DNA of 38,426 bases from Pseudomonas sp. ok272. GTDB taxonomy: Bacteria > Pseudomonadota > Gammaproteobacteria > Pseudomonadales > Pseudomonadaceae. Shown piece by piece: positions 16,592 through 23,698 of the stretch. The translations under genes were made by a program, and so were the position numbers. Position 1 is the stretch's first letter. Every line of letters begins with the position of its first letter. Where the stretch lies: assembly GCF_900109995.1 (NCBI RefSeq), contig NZ_FOCB01000024.1:1-38426 (forward strand), in the 5' to 3' direction. A model generated the notes under the pieces. It ran no database searches. It saw nothing but the letters and a program-made list of their open reading frames with translations, and was not told where the DNA came from.

Positions 16592-16840
16592 ATGAATGCA
16601 CAGAATCTGGCTCAACAGCCCATAAACACCAGCGCCAACACGCTACAACCGCCTATTCACGAGGTGTTCGTCCACCCCGGCAACACCCTGCAAGCACCTG
16701 GGCGCCAGCGTTATCAGGTAATACTTGCAGGAAACCGTTTTTTTCATATTAAGGAAACCGCCACTGGTCGCGTAAGAGGTTTCCGCGCAGACCATAACGA
16801 GGCCTGCGCCCTCGCTCGCAACCTGGAAGCAAGCCACTGA
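16592..16840 (+). CDS. Small protein of unknown function
   Basis: An 82-residue protein starting at an ATG with AAGGGA seven bases upstream. After a polar, probably flexible N-terminus (about 1-35) come beta-strands (RYQVILAGNRFFHIKETATG, then VRGFRA) and a C-terminal helix (DHNEACALARNLEA). No family is recognised. The strand-strand-strand-helix layout, with an aromatic/Arg turn before the helix, resembles the next two small genes. The good ribosome site and clean stop support a real gene despite its size. Confidence 0.65.
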   Translation: MNAQNLAQQPINTSANTLQPPIHEVFVHPGNTLQAPGRQRYQVILAGNRFFHIKETATGRVRGFRADHNEACALARNLEASH

Positions 16841-16997
16841 CTCAGCCCTCACCCGCGGCGGCGCAGGCGTTTCGTCATCTCATTGACATAACTGCGCCAC
16901 CCGCTCGCAACAACTGCCATACTGCCCGACCATTCAAAGCGGGCTCGTCCTACGGGTTGCCTTGAAACAACAGAATAATTTCCAAGGGAAGGCGCAC

Positions 16998-17228
16998 GTG
17001 ACGGAATTTGATATCGGCGAATTTTACATTCGGGGTGAAGCCAGGGAAGTCGATGGTGAATTCCAGGCCGTCATTGTAATGCGCGCCAAACCGCCACTGT
17101 CCGCCGTCACCTACCACCAGGTGGAAAAAGACCGCTGGTTCAAGTCCTCGGACACGGCGGCAGTCGCTGCCAGGGAATCGGCCAAGGCCTTGAAGCTGGC
17201 CGTGGATGAAGGTGCACTGAAAGCCTGA
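16998..17228 (+). CDS. Small protein of unknown function
   Basis: A 76-residue protein beginning MTEFDIGEFYIRGE when started at the GTG at 16998, which has AAGGGAAGG five bases upstream; a TTG at 16962 would add 12 residues without a ribosome site. Strands EFYIRGEAREVDGEF, AVIVMRA and AVTYHQVEKDRWF are followed by an alanine-rich helix (AAVAARESAKALKLAVDEG). No known domain is recognised. It follows another small gene by 157 bases in the same direction and has similar beta-beta-beta-alpha architecture. Confidence 0.65.
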   Translation: MTEFDIGEFYIRGEAREVDGEFQAVIVMRAKPPLSAVTYHQVEKDRWFKSSDTAAVAARESAKALKLAVDEGALKA

Positions 17229-17281
17229 TCGAACGGCCACCCTCCGGGCCTGCTCATCCCCTCATGCAGCCAGGCTGCTGG

Positions 17282-17467
17282 CTACGCGGCACTCAGTTGT
17301 GCCAGCCAAGCCGCCTTGCACTCCTCCGCTTCCTGGCGGCTGGCAAACGCCGTCCCGCGCTGTTCGCCGTTGAGCAACACAACCCAGCACACACCTTGCC
17401 CCTTTGCCCGCAATCCAGCCGGCACACCTGTGCCAATCATCACCGCAACATCGACTTTGCCTTGCAT
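17282..17467 (-). CDS. Small protein of unknown function
   Basis: A 61-residue protein from the ATG at 17467 (MQGKVDVAVMIGTG), or 70 residues from a GTG at 17494 that directly follows a stop codon and lacks a ribosome site. The ATG has only a weak GAG site. Strands VDVAVMIGTG and GVCWVVLLNGEQRGTAF are followed by a helix FASRQEAEECKAAWLAQL. Two cysteines (in GVCWV and EECKA) could be solvent-exposed. No domain is recognised. It converges on the small gene ending at 17228. Confidence 0.6.
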   Translation of the reverse strand: MQGKVDVAVMIGTGVPAGLRAKGQGVCWVVLLNGEQRGTAFASRQEAEECKAAWLAQLSAA

Positions 17468-17614
17468 AAGCACGCTCGAAATTTCATTAGCCACCTAACG
17501 ATACAGGCATATTAATGAATCCCCGAGGATGAACATAGCCGCGTACCTGCACTGCTTTCTTGCGCAGACTGCAACAATCCGCGCGACTCACTGAAGTGTC
17601 AGACACACGAATGC

Positions 17615-17680
17615 AAAGATCGCCGCCTACCACACCCTCAACGCGTCATCGCGCAGAAGGGCTGGCAGGCAGCGATCTTT
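17615..17680. repeat. Long-armed inverted repeat with T-run
   Basis: AAAGATCGC (17615-17623) pairs with GCGATCTTT (17672-17680), the arms followed by more partial pairing (CGCC/GGC). It resembles the Pseudomonas AAAGATCGC...GCGATCTTT intergenic repeat, here with a 48-base interior. It could also act as a plus-strand terminator, but no plus-strand gene precedes it. The remainder of 17468-17713 shows nothing else. Confidence 0.4.
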
Positions 17681-17683
17681 TAA

Positions 17684-17705
17684 GACAGCCAGGTTGCGGG
17701 CTGTC
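17684..17705 (-). terminator. Hairpin after dksA2
   Basis: GACAGCC (17684-17690) and GGCTGTC (17699-17705) form a seven-pair stem just downstream of the minus-strand stop at 17714. On that strand it is followed by TTAAAAG, so the T-run is poor. Confidence 0.45.
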
Positions 17706-17713
17706 GGTATGAA

Positions 17714-18118
17714 TCAGGCCTGACGCTGGTGCTTGTCGATTTGCTCGTGACGCTCTTGAGCTTCGATGCAGTACTTGGTGGTCGGGCTGATCAGCAGGCG
17801 CTTGAGGCCAATCGCCTCGCCGCTGTCGTCACACCAGCCAAAGCTATCGTCGCCGATGCGTTCCAGGGCACGTTCCAGTTGCGGCAGCATGCGCTGATCG
17901 CGGTCAATGGCGTTCACCAACCAGGTGCGCTCTTCTTCGACCGACGCGGCGTCTGCCGGGTCCGCCGGGGTGTCCAGGCTTTCAATGGCGATTCGGTTCT
18001 GTTCGATACGCTCATGGGTTTCGACTTTCATGGACTGCAACAGCTCGGAGAAGAAAGCGTGTTGCTCGGCATTCATGTAGTCATCCGCCGGCATGGCCAG
18101 CAACTTATCCTTGGTCAT
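17714..18118 (-). CDS. dksA2: DksA2-type RNA polymerase regulator with degenerate zinc finger
   Basis: A 134-residue TraR/DksA protein that binds the RNA polymerase secondary channel and works with ppGpp. A coiled coil occupies about 15-85, and its tip carries Asp53 and Asp56 (ADPADAAS), equivalent to the functional DxxDxA tip of DksA. The zinc finger is reduced: Cys96 and Cys117 remain, while the partner positions are Ser99 and Ala120 (GWCDDSG...TKYCIEA). This two-cysteine state, and the length, match P. aeruginosa DksA2, known to work without zinc and to be induced by zinc starvation through Zur. I looked for a Zur-type palindrome upstream and saw none. It stands alone, transcribed away from the B12 riboswitch. 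Confidence 0.9.
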   Translation of the reverse strand: MTKDKLLAMPADDYMNAEQHAFFSELLQSMKVETHERIEQNRIAIESLDTPADPADAASVEEERTWLVNAIDRDQRMLPQLERALERIGDDSFGWCDDSGEAIGLKRLLISPTTKYCIEAQERHEQIDKHQRQA

Positions 18119-18674
18119 TGGTATCTCTATAAAAAACGTGCATTAAGGCGAATCAGGGAGCGTTCCGGTCGACCGGTGGGGTCTCGCAAAGGCAACGTAC
18201 ATTCCAAGCGCCACCCGGCACTCAATTTACGAGGGGCGGCAGTCTAAGGCCGAGTTGATGCCTCAGCAACCGAAAAGACAGGGAATTGGTCTGGCAATGC
18301 CCTTAATTTGCTCTACGGCAAGCTTCAGGCGTGCATCGGAGTGCGTTTATAGCAAGAAATTCCCTCCAGCGGCGGTATATAGAAGACAACTGGCCTTTTC
18401 GACCGCCAGCGACTAGTCCCTCGGAGGATGTTTGCCGGCGCTGAGGTTGCAAGAACTCATCGCACTCCATGCACTCAGATGATCCATCGCATGCGCGGAT
18501 GGGGAGCCGCTTGCACCCTGATCCGCCAGTGAACACACAACCTTTGTGGCGCGAGCCTGCTCGCTCCCACCTTGGCCTACGACGCACACACATCCGCTCC
18601 CTGCACGTGCATCCTTCCCCCGTCTCAATTGAACAGCGCATTTGACGAACGGTCACCCGAGTGTTCAGATGCGC
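18119..18674. other. Intergenic region with one REP
   Basis: Between dksA2 (minus) and the riboswitch (plus). A REP-like palindrome, GTGGCGCGAGCC-TGCTCGCTCCCAC, is at about 18546-18570. The 18300-18450 part is less GC-rich. No convincing gene was found: reverse-strand frames here are arginine- and cysteine-rich, without ribosome sites. Confidence 0.5.
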
Positions 18675-18858
18675 CCAGTTTCAGGTGTCCCATGCCGCTG
18701 TGCATGGGGTGAAACGGGAAACCGGTGCGCCCTTCAAGGGTTAGTCCGGTGCTGCCCCCGCAACGGTAAGCGAGTGACGCGTTCGATACACCACTGGGCC
18801 TCAGGGCCTGGGAAGGTGAACGCTTCAAGCCTCGCAAGCCCGGAGACCGGCCTGGAAT
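18675..18858 (+). promoter_or_regulatory. Cobalamin (AdoCbl) riboswitch
   Basis: All landmarks of the cobalamin riboswitch appear in order: CAGGTG near 18682, GGGTGAAACGGGAAACCGGTGCG at about 18708-18728 (in two parts), the core TCCGGTGCTGCCCCCGCAACGGTAAGCGAG at 18745-18774 (in parts), CACTGGG at 18791, GGGAAGG at 18810, and the B12 box AGCCCGGAGACCGGCCTG at 18837-18854. It lies about 105 bases before the TonB receptor ATG and should repress the operon when coenzyme B12 is plentiful. No clear intrinsic terminator follows, so control of translation start is likely. Confidence 0.95.
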
Positions 18859-18963
18859 TTCTGTTTGGCAAACCTGCGGTGGGCGGGCATGGGCCGGTAT
18901 TGGCGCGTGTCCGGTACTTTCTCTTGCGTGCTTCTGCGAAGATTCTTTTCGAGAAGACCAACA

Positions 18964-20940
18964 ATGACTCAGACTCAAACCTCTTTTTCCCCAGGCACAC
19001 GGCCTGCGCGACTGCGTGCCTGCGGCGCCCTGCTCTGGTTTGTCAGCCCGGCGCTCCTGGCCGACGACGGCCCCGTGACCCTCGACCGACAAATCGTCAG
19101 CGCACCCTCGGTGGAATCCACCACCGTCGCCGAAATGGCCCGCTACGGCAGCAAGGTCGAGATCATCGACCGCGAACAGATCGAGCGCGCCGGCCCTGAT
19201 GCCGATATCACCCGCGTGTTGCAGATGTCGGTCCCCGGCCTCTACGTCGCGCCGAAGAACGGCCCCTTCGACTACGGCACCTATTCCCTCCTGGGCGGAC
19301 GCAACGACGACACCCTGATCCTGCTCGACGGCGTGCGCCTGAACAACCGCCTGTACGGCGGCCTGTACCTGGACACCCTGCCGGCCAACACCATCGAGCG
19401 CATCGAAGTGCTCAAGGGCGGCCAGAGCCTGCTGTTCGGCACCCAGGCCGTCGCCGGGGTGATCAACATCGTCACCCGCAGCGCCCAGACCCGCAAAGCC
19501 AGCGGCGAAATCAACCTGGGGCTGGACACCTTCATGGGTAAAAGTGCTGACGCCCGTGTCGAGAAGATCCTCAGCAATGGCTTGGGCGACCTCGGCCTGC
19601 TGGCCTACGTCAGCCATAACGTGTCCGATGGCTACCAGCCGTTTCGCAGCAGCGACATGAGCGCCACCGCCACCGACCGCAAGCGCGGCTACGACGTCTC
19701 GACCTTCGGCGCCAAGGCGACCCAGGCCTTTGCCGATGACGCGCGCCTGGAGTTGTTCTACCAGTACACCGATGCCAACCTGGATTTCGCCCGTCCCACC
19801 GACAACCGCCACACCACCAACGACCGCGTGCAACAGATCGCCACCGCCACCTTCGAACAGCGCGTCAACCAAAGCCTGAGCTACTTCGTCAAAGGTCACA
19901 TCAACGATTGGGACACCCGCTACACCCGCGTCTATAACCTGGAAGGCGGCGGCACCCGGACCCTCAATGACAACGACTACTGGGGCTTCACCGACTGGGG
20001 CCTGCAAGCCGAAGGCAAGGCCGAATTGCCCGGTGGGCATGTGCTGGTGTTCGGTACGGACAACCAGTGGTTCAAGGGCCAGGACGATGTGATGGTGATC
20101 GACAACGAGCAGGCCGAAGCCCACGCGCTGTACACCCAGTTGCGCCCGGTGTTCGAGTCCCTGCCCGACTGGCACCCGAGCATCGGCGTGCGCCAGGAAC
20201 ACCTGAGCGGCGGCGAAAGCGCCACCGTAGGGATGATCACCTCGCTCTACGACCTGAGCGACAACTGGGCCGTGCGCGGCCAGTTCGGCACCGCCTACAA
20301 GCTGCCGAACGCCGAGCAGTTGTACGTCAACGAACCGGGCGACGAGATGGGCAACCCCCACCTCAAGGCCGAGAAAAGCCGCAACGCCGAGCTGGGCCTG
20401 GACTACAAGGGAACACTGCTGGACCGCACCTTCAGCGCCAGCGTCACCGGCTTTCGCCGGGAAATCGACGACATGATCAGCCTCGACGGCGACCAGTGGG
20501 TCAACGGTGATGGCGAGATCCTGGTGCGCGGGATCGAGGTCGACGGCCAGTGGCAACTCAATGACCAATGGCACCTGCAAGCGGACATGACCCGCAACCT
20601 GGTGGAAGGCCGCAACGGCGTGACCCTCAGCAACATCCCCAGCTTCTTCGCCCGCTCACGCCTGGGCTACGAGTCCGACAACCGCCGGTGGGGTGCCGGC
20701 GCAGCGATCCGCTACATTCGCGACATCGTCAGCTCCAGAGACATCGACTACGGCCATTACTCGGTGATCGACGCCGACGCCTACCGCTACCTCGACGGCG
20801 CCCATGCCCATCGCGTCAGCCTGCTGGTGGAGAACCTGTTCGACCGGGACTACGCCACCAGCATGACCAGCTCCAATCCGTCGGTGGACAACCTCGGCCG
20901 CCCGTTCACCGCGCAAGCGCGCTACACGTATCGCTTCTGA
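18964..20940 (+). CDS. btuB: TonB-dependent outer-membrane corrinoid receptor (BtuB type)
   Basis: Outer-membrane receptor of 658 residues, close to the usual size of BtuB. A signal peptide (about 1-35; ACGALLWFVSPALLADD) is followed by a TonB-box-like stretch (TLDRQIVSAPS), a plug domain (ITRVLQMSVPGLYVA, LLGGRNDDTLILLDGVRLN, NTIERIEVLKGGQSLLFG) and a beta-barrel ending in the terminal aromatic residue (YTYRF). The start at 18964 is chosen over an upstream ATG at 18865, which would lie just behind the riboswitch B12 box and add a non-signal extension. Control by the cobalamin riboswitch makes vitamin B12 or a related corrinoid the likely substrate. Its TGA overlaps the next gene's ATG. Confidence 0.93.
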   Translation: MTQTQTSFSPGTRPARLRACGALLWFVSPALLADDGPVTLDRQIVSAPSVESTTVAEMARYGSKVEIIDREQIERAGPDADITRVLQMSVPGLYVAPKNGPFDYGTYSLLGGRNDDTLILLDGVRLNNRLYGGLYLDTLPANTIERIEVLKGGQSLLFGTQAVAGVINIVTRSAQTRKASGEINLGLDTFMGKSADARVEKILSNGLGDLGLLAYVSHNVSDGYQPFRSSDMSATATDRKRGYDVSTFGAKATQAFADDARLELFYQYTDANLDFARPTDNRHTTNDRVQQIATATFEQRVNQSLSYFVKGHINDWDTRYTRVYNLEGGGTRTLNDNDYWGFTDWGLQAEGKAELPGGHVLVFGTDNQWFKGQDDVMVIDNEQAEAHALYTQLRPVFESLPDWHPSIGVRQEHLSGGESATVGMITSLYDLSDNWAVRGQFGTAYKLPNAEQLYVNEPGDEMGNPHLKAEKSRNAELGLDYKGTLLDRTFSASVTGFRREIDDMISLDGDQWVNGDGEILVRGIEVDGQWQLNDQWHLQADMTRNLVEGRNGVTLSNIPSFFARSRLGYESDNRRWGAGAAIRYIRDIVSSRDIDYGHYSVIDADAYRYLDGAHAHRVSLLVENLFDRDYATSMTSSNPSVDNLGRPFTAQARYTYRF

Positions 20941-21305
20941 TGGGCAGCACCGAGAAGGACTACGACCCGGCCTGGTCAACCCTCCCCGAGCACGCGCGCC
21001 AGGTGTTTCTGTGCACCGGTCCGCGCTGCACGCGCAAGGGCGCGCAACAACTGTGGAAGACCTTGCGCCGGGAGTTGCTGGCACGGGACCTGATCGAGAC
21101 GCCCGCAGGTGTGTTGCTGACCCGGACCAACTGCCAGTTCCCCTGCAACCTGGGCCCGGTCCTCACCGTCTACCCGGACCGCTGCTGGTATGGGGTGCGC
21201 ACTGACCAGCAGGTGCAGCGGCTGGTGGTCGAACATCTGTCCGGCGGCCAGCCGGTGGTTGACCTGCTGCTGCGCCCCGTTGCAGGAGACACGACGGATG
21301 TTTAG
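20940..21305 (+). CDS. Thioredoxin-like [2Fe-2S] ferredoxin
   Basis: Cytoplasmic protein of 121 residues. VFLCTGPRCTRKGA (Cys25 and Cys30) and TNCQFPCNLGPVLTVYPD (Cys65 and Cys69) give the four-cysteine pattern of thioredoxin-fold [2Fe-2S] ferredoxins, related to the NuoE C-domain. The start overlaps the receptor's stop (TGATG), so translation is coupled and it shares riboswitch control. A redox protein regulated by B12 could supply electrons to reduce corrinoid cobalt before adenosylation or during decyanation; this is inference. Its stop lies inside the next gene. Confidence 0.88.
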   Translation: MGSTEKDYDPAWSTLPEHARQVFLCTGPRCTRKGAQQLWKTLRRELLARDLIETPAGVLLTRTNCQFPCNLGPVLTVYPDRCWYGVRTDQQVQRLVVEHLSGGQPVVDLLLRPVAGDTTDV

Positions 21306-22218
21306 GTGGCTATTGGTTGCCTCCTGCCTGGCCGCAACAGTGCCGGCCGTGGCGCAGACCTATGAAAACTGCGGCAAGGCCCGGACCATCGACCGCCCGC
21401 CGCAGCGGATCGTCGCCCTCAACCAGCACAGCGCCGACACCCTGCTGGCGCTCGGCGTGGGACCCACACTGATCGGCATCGCCTACATCGACGACGACGG
21501 CGCCGCCATCGAGCACGGGGCGTACCGGGGCGTGCCGGTGATCTCCAAACTCTATCCCTCGGCCGAGGTGCTCTACGCCCAGCAGGCCGACTTAGTGGTC
21601 GGCGGCTTCGCCTCGGCGTTCGCCCCACACCTGAGCTCGCGCCCGGTCCTGGCCAGCCAGGGCATCGCCAGCTACCTGATGGAATCGGGCTGCGCCTCGC
21701 GCTCGCGCGATTTCTTCAAACACATCCGCCACGACCTGACCACCCTGGGCGCCCTGGTACAACGCCAAGCACAGGCCCAACACTTGATCGCTGCTCTGGA
21801 CACCGACCTGGCAGCGACCCAGGCCTTGCACGGCAGCGCCAAGCCCTTGTCGGTGTTTTACCTGGACAGTGAAGCAGACGGCCTGCACAGCGTCGGCAAG
21901 AACGGCTTCATCACCACCCTGCTCAGCACCGCCGGCGCCCGCAACACCTTCGGCGACGTCGACATTGCACGCCTGAGCATCAGCCGCGAAACCCTACTCG
22001 ACAGCGACCCCGACGTCATCCTCCTGGCCGACGCCGTCTGGTCCCCGGCCAGCCGCAAACGCCAACTACTGACCCGCGACCCCGTCCTCTCACAACTGCG
22101 CGCCGTGAAACAAAACCACCTGATCGACATCCCCTTCGCCCACCTCGTCCCCACCCTGGCCAGCGGCCGAGTGGCACTGGAACTGGCGCAACGCTTCAAA
22201 CAGATCCAGGCACCGTAG
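21298..22218 (+). CDS. Periplasmic metal-chelate/corrinoid-binding protein (BtuF/FecB-type)
   Basis: A 306-residue TroA-like class III substrate-binding protein with signal peptide (MFRWLLVASCLAATVPAVAQ, cleavage after about 19). PQRIVALNQHSADTLLALGVGPTLIGIAYI is the usual first strand-helix unit of the fold (shown in pieces), LYAQQADLVVGGF leads to the linker helix, and LLDSDPDVILLAD marks the second lobe. The ATG overlaps the ferredoxin gene by eight bases, so it is under the same riboswitch. B12 is therefore the likely ligand, though related proteins bind ferric chelates or haem. No BtuC permease or BtuD ATPase gene follows; the next gene is on the opposite strand. Confidence 0.88.
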   Translation: MFRWLLVASCLAATVPAVAQTYENCGKARTIDRPPQRIVALNQHSADTLLALGVGPTLIGIAYIDDDGAAIEHGAYRGVPVISKLYPSAEVLYAQQADLVVGGFASAFAPHLSSRPVLASQGIASYLMESGCASRSRDFFKHIRHDLTTLGALVQRQAQAQHLIAALDTDLAATQALHGSAKPLSVFYLDSEADGLHSVGKNGFITTLLSTAGARNTFGDVDIARLSISRETLLDSDPDVILLADAVWSPASRKRQLLTRDPVLSQLRAVKQNHLIDIPFAHLVPTLASGRVALELAQRFKQIQAP

Positions 22219-22295
22219 GGCCGAGAGCGAGCTTGTCGGATCGCCGCACCGTCGCGAACGCGTCAGCACCGTCAACATCGGTGGTGAATGCGCTG

Positions 22296-22330
22296 CCGCC
22301 TTCGCCGGCAAGCCGCCCTCGCTCCCACAG
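22296..22330. repeat. REP element
   Basis: GCCGCCTTCGCCGGCAAGCC followed by GCCCTCGCTCCCACAG is the inverted form of the GTGGGAGCGAG...GCTTGCCGGCGAA element; a decayed partner (GAGAGCGAGCTTGTCGGATCG) is at about 22223-22243. It lies between two convergent genes. Confidence 0.75.
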
Positions 22331-22404
22331 TGGGGCCGAGGACAGCCGCTAAAGATGAGCCGCCTGGAAGGCTCGCACCCACAAAGGAATCAACCCCGGC
22401 GCCC

Positions 22405-23478
22405 TCAAGCCTCCCCCATCGCCACCCGCTGCACCAACCCATCGGCATGACAAATCACCCGATTGCGGCCCGTCGTCTTGGCCGCATACAACGCTAGGTC
22501 AGCATCATTGAGCCACTGCGTCGCATCGTCATGCATCGGATTGAACGCCGCCAGACCAATACTCAAACTGACCTTCAACTCCGGATTCTGCTCATAACCC
22601 AACCCCGCAAACCGATCCCGCAGCGCATCCATCGCCTTGACCGCATGAGCCAGCGGGACATCAGGCAGAATCACGCAAAACTCATCGCCGCCATAGCGCC
22701 CGGCAACGTCCGTGGCCCGCAAGTTCTGCTTGAAGATCTTACTCAGCTGCCGCAGCACCCTATCGCCGGCCACATGACCATAGGTATCGTTGATGCTCTT
22801 GAAGTGATCGATATCGATCAAGGCAATCGCCCCGCCGCGACGTTGGCGCTGGCAGCGCTGGAACTCGATGTCCAGCGCATCCTTCCAGGCGCCATGGTTC
22901 AACAGCCCCGTCAGGCTGTCGGTGCGGCTCAACGCCAACAGCTCACGCTTGCTGCGCCCCAGCGCATGGGTCTGGCGAAAGCAGATCCACCCCAGCGCCA
23001 AGGGATACAAGGTCAGCAACGGCATGCAGGCATACATCTGCAGCGCGCTGGTGCGGGGAATGAACGCCGGGAAGAACACCAACAACCCCAGGCCCATACC
23101 CAATGCCTGCGCCACACCGCCAATCAATAGAAAGCGCACACCGCCGATGGCGACGTTGTTCATCGCCATCATCGACAGCGCGGTCGCGGTGGGCAGTGGA
23201 TTGAACTGCATCGCCGCGACCCAGAAGCCGCCCATGAACGAGTCGACCAGCAGGTTGCGATACTCAGCGTGGTACGGCGATTGTGAGCGGCATGCCAGTT
23301 GATAGGCCAGGTGGGGCCAGGCAAATGCATTGAACAACATCAACACCAGCAACCAGCCCGGCGGGTTGAGTGGAATGACCGCAGCCCCCACACACAACAA
23401 TCCCAGGACCAACCCAAACATCCGCGACGTGTAGAGCCTCCTCGCCAACGAAAGCCCCTTTCCTCCAATACGTTGCAT
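22405..23478 (-). CDS. Diguanylate cyclase, MASE2-GGDEF
   Basis: Membrane enzyme of 357 residues that makes cyclic di-GMP from two GTP. The first 170 residues contain about five to six helices of a MASE2 sensor domain, as in E. coli DgcC/AdrA. The GGDEF domain follows (from about 185: SRTDSLTGLLNHGA, IALIDIDHFKSINDTYGH). The active-site motif GGDEF is intact at 263-267, and an RxxD inhibition site (RATD, 254-257) lies five residues before it, so product inhibition is expected. The ATG at 23478 has GAGGAG about 11 bases upstream; an in-frame TTG three codons earlier sits too close to that site. No partner genes are adjacent. Confidence 0.9.
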   Translation of the reverse strand: MQRIGGKGLSLARRLYTSRMFGLVLGLLCVGAAVIPLNPPGWLLVLMLFNAFAWPHLAYQLACRSQSPYHAEYRNLLVDSFMGGFWVAAMQFNPLPTATALSMMAMNNVAIGGVRFLLIGGVAQALGMGLGLLVFFPAFIPRTSALQMYACMPLLTLYPLALGWICFRQTHALGRSKRELLALSRTDSLTGLLNHGAWKDALDIEFQRCQRQRRGGAIALIDIDHFKSINDTYGHVAGDRVLRQLSKIFKQNLRATDVAGRYGGDEFCVILPDVPLAHAVKAMDALRDRFAGLGYEQNPELKVSLSIGLAAFNPMHDDATQWLNDADLALYAAKTTGRNRVICHADGLVQRVAMGEA

Positions 23479-23698
23479 AGAAGCCAAAGCTCCTCAAAGC
23501 GGCTGATCGAAACAAACAATAGCCAAAGGTGTTGAAAGGGATGCCCGGAGTCTAACAGGGTGACGTCAATTAGCCATCACCGCCCGGCAGGCAAAACTGT
23601 CGCGCCAGACCGCCTATTGTCGAAAGTTTGGCTATAAATGACAGGGGCGTGGCGACGCTTGCCAGTACGTACACCCATAACCATAAGAAAGGGGGCCC

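Noticed and set aside
18303..18656. A 117-codon minus-strand frame upstream of the riboswitch
   Set aside because: Arg/Cys/Gly-rich, no ribosome site, and it covers a REP element.
18625..20580. A 651-codon minus-strand open frame opposite the riboswitch and TonB receptor
   Set aside because: Low-complexity Val/Gly/Ala composition; it runs through the riboswitch, and the plus-strand receptor is unmistakable.
22219..22404. BtuC/BtuD genes expected after the binding protein
   Set aside because: Only REP sequence lies before the convergent diguanylate cyclase; no ABC permease or ATPase motifs were found on either strand.
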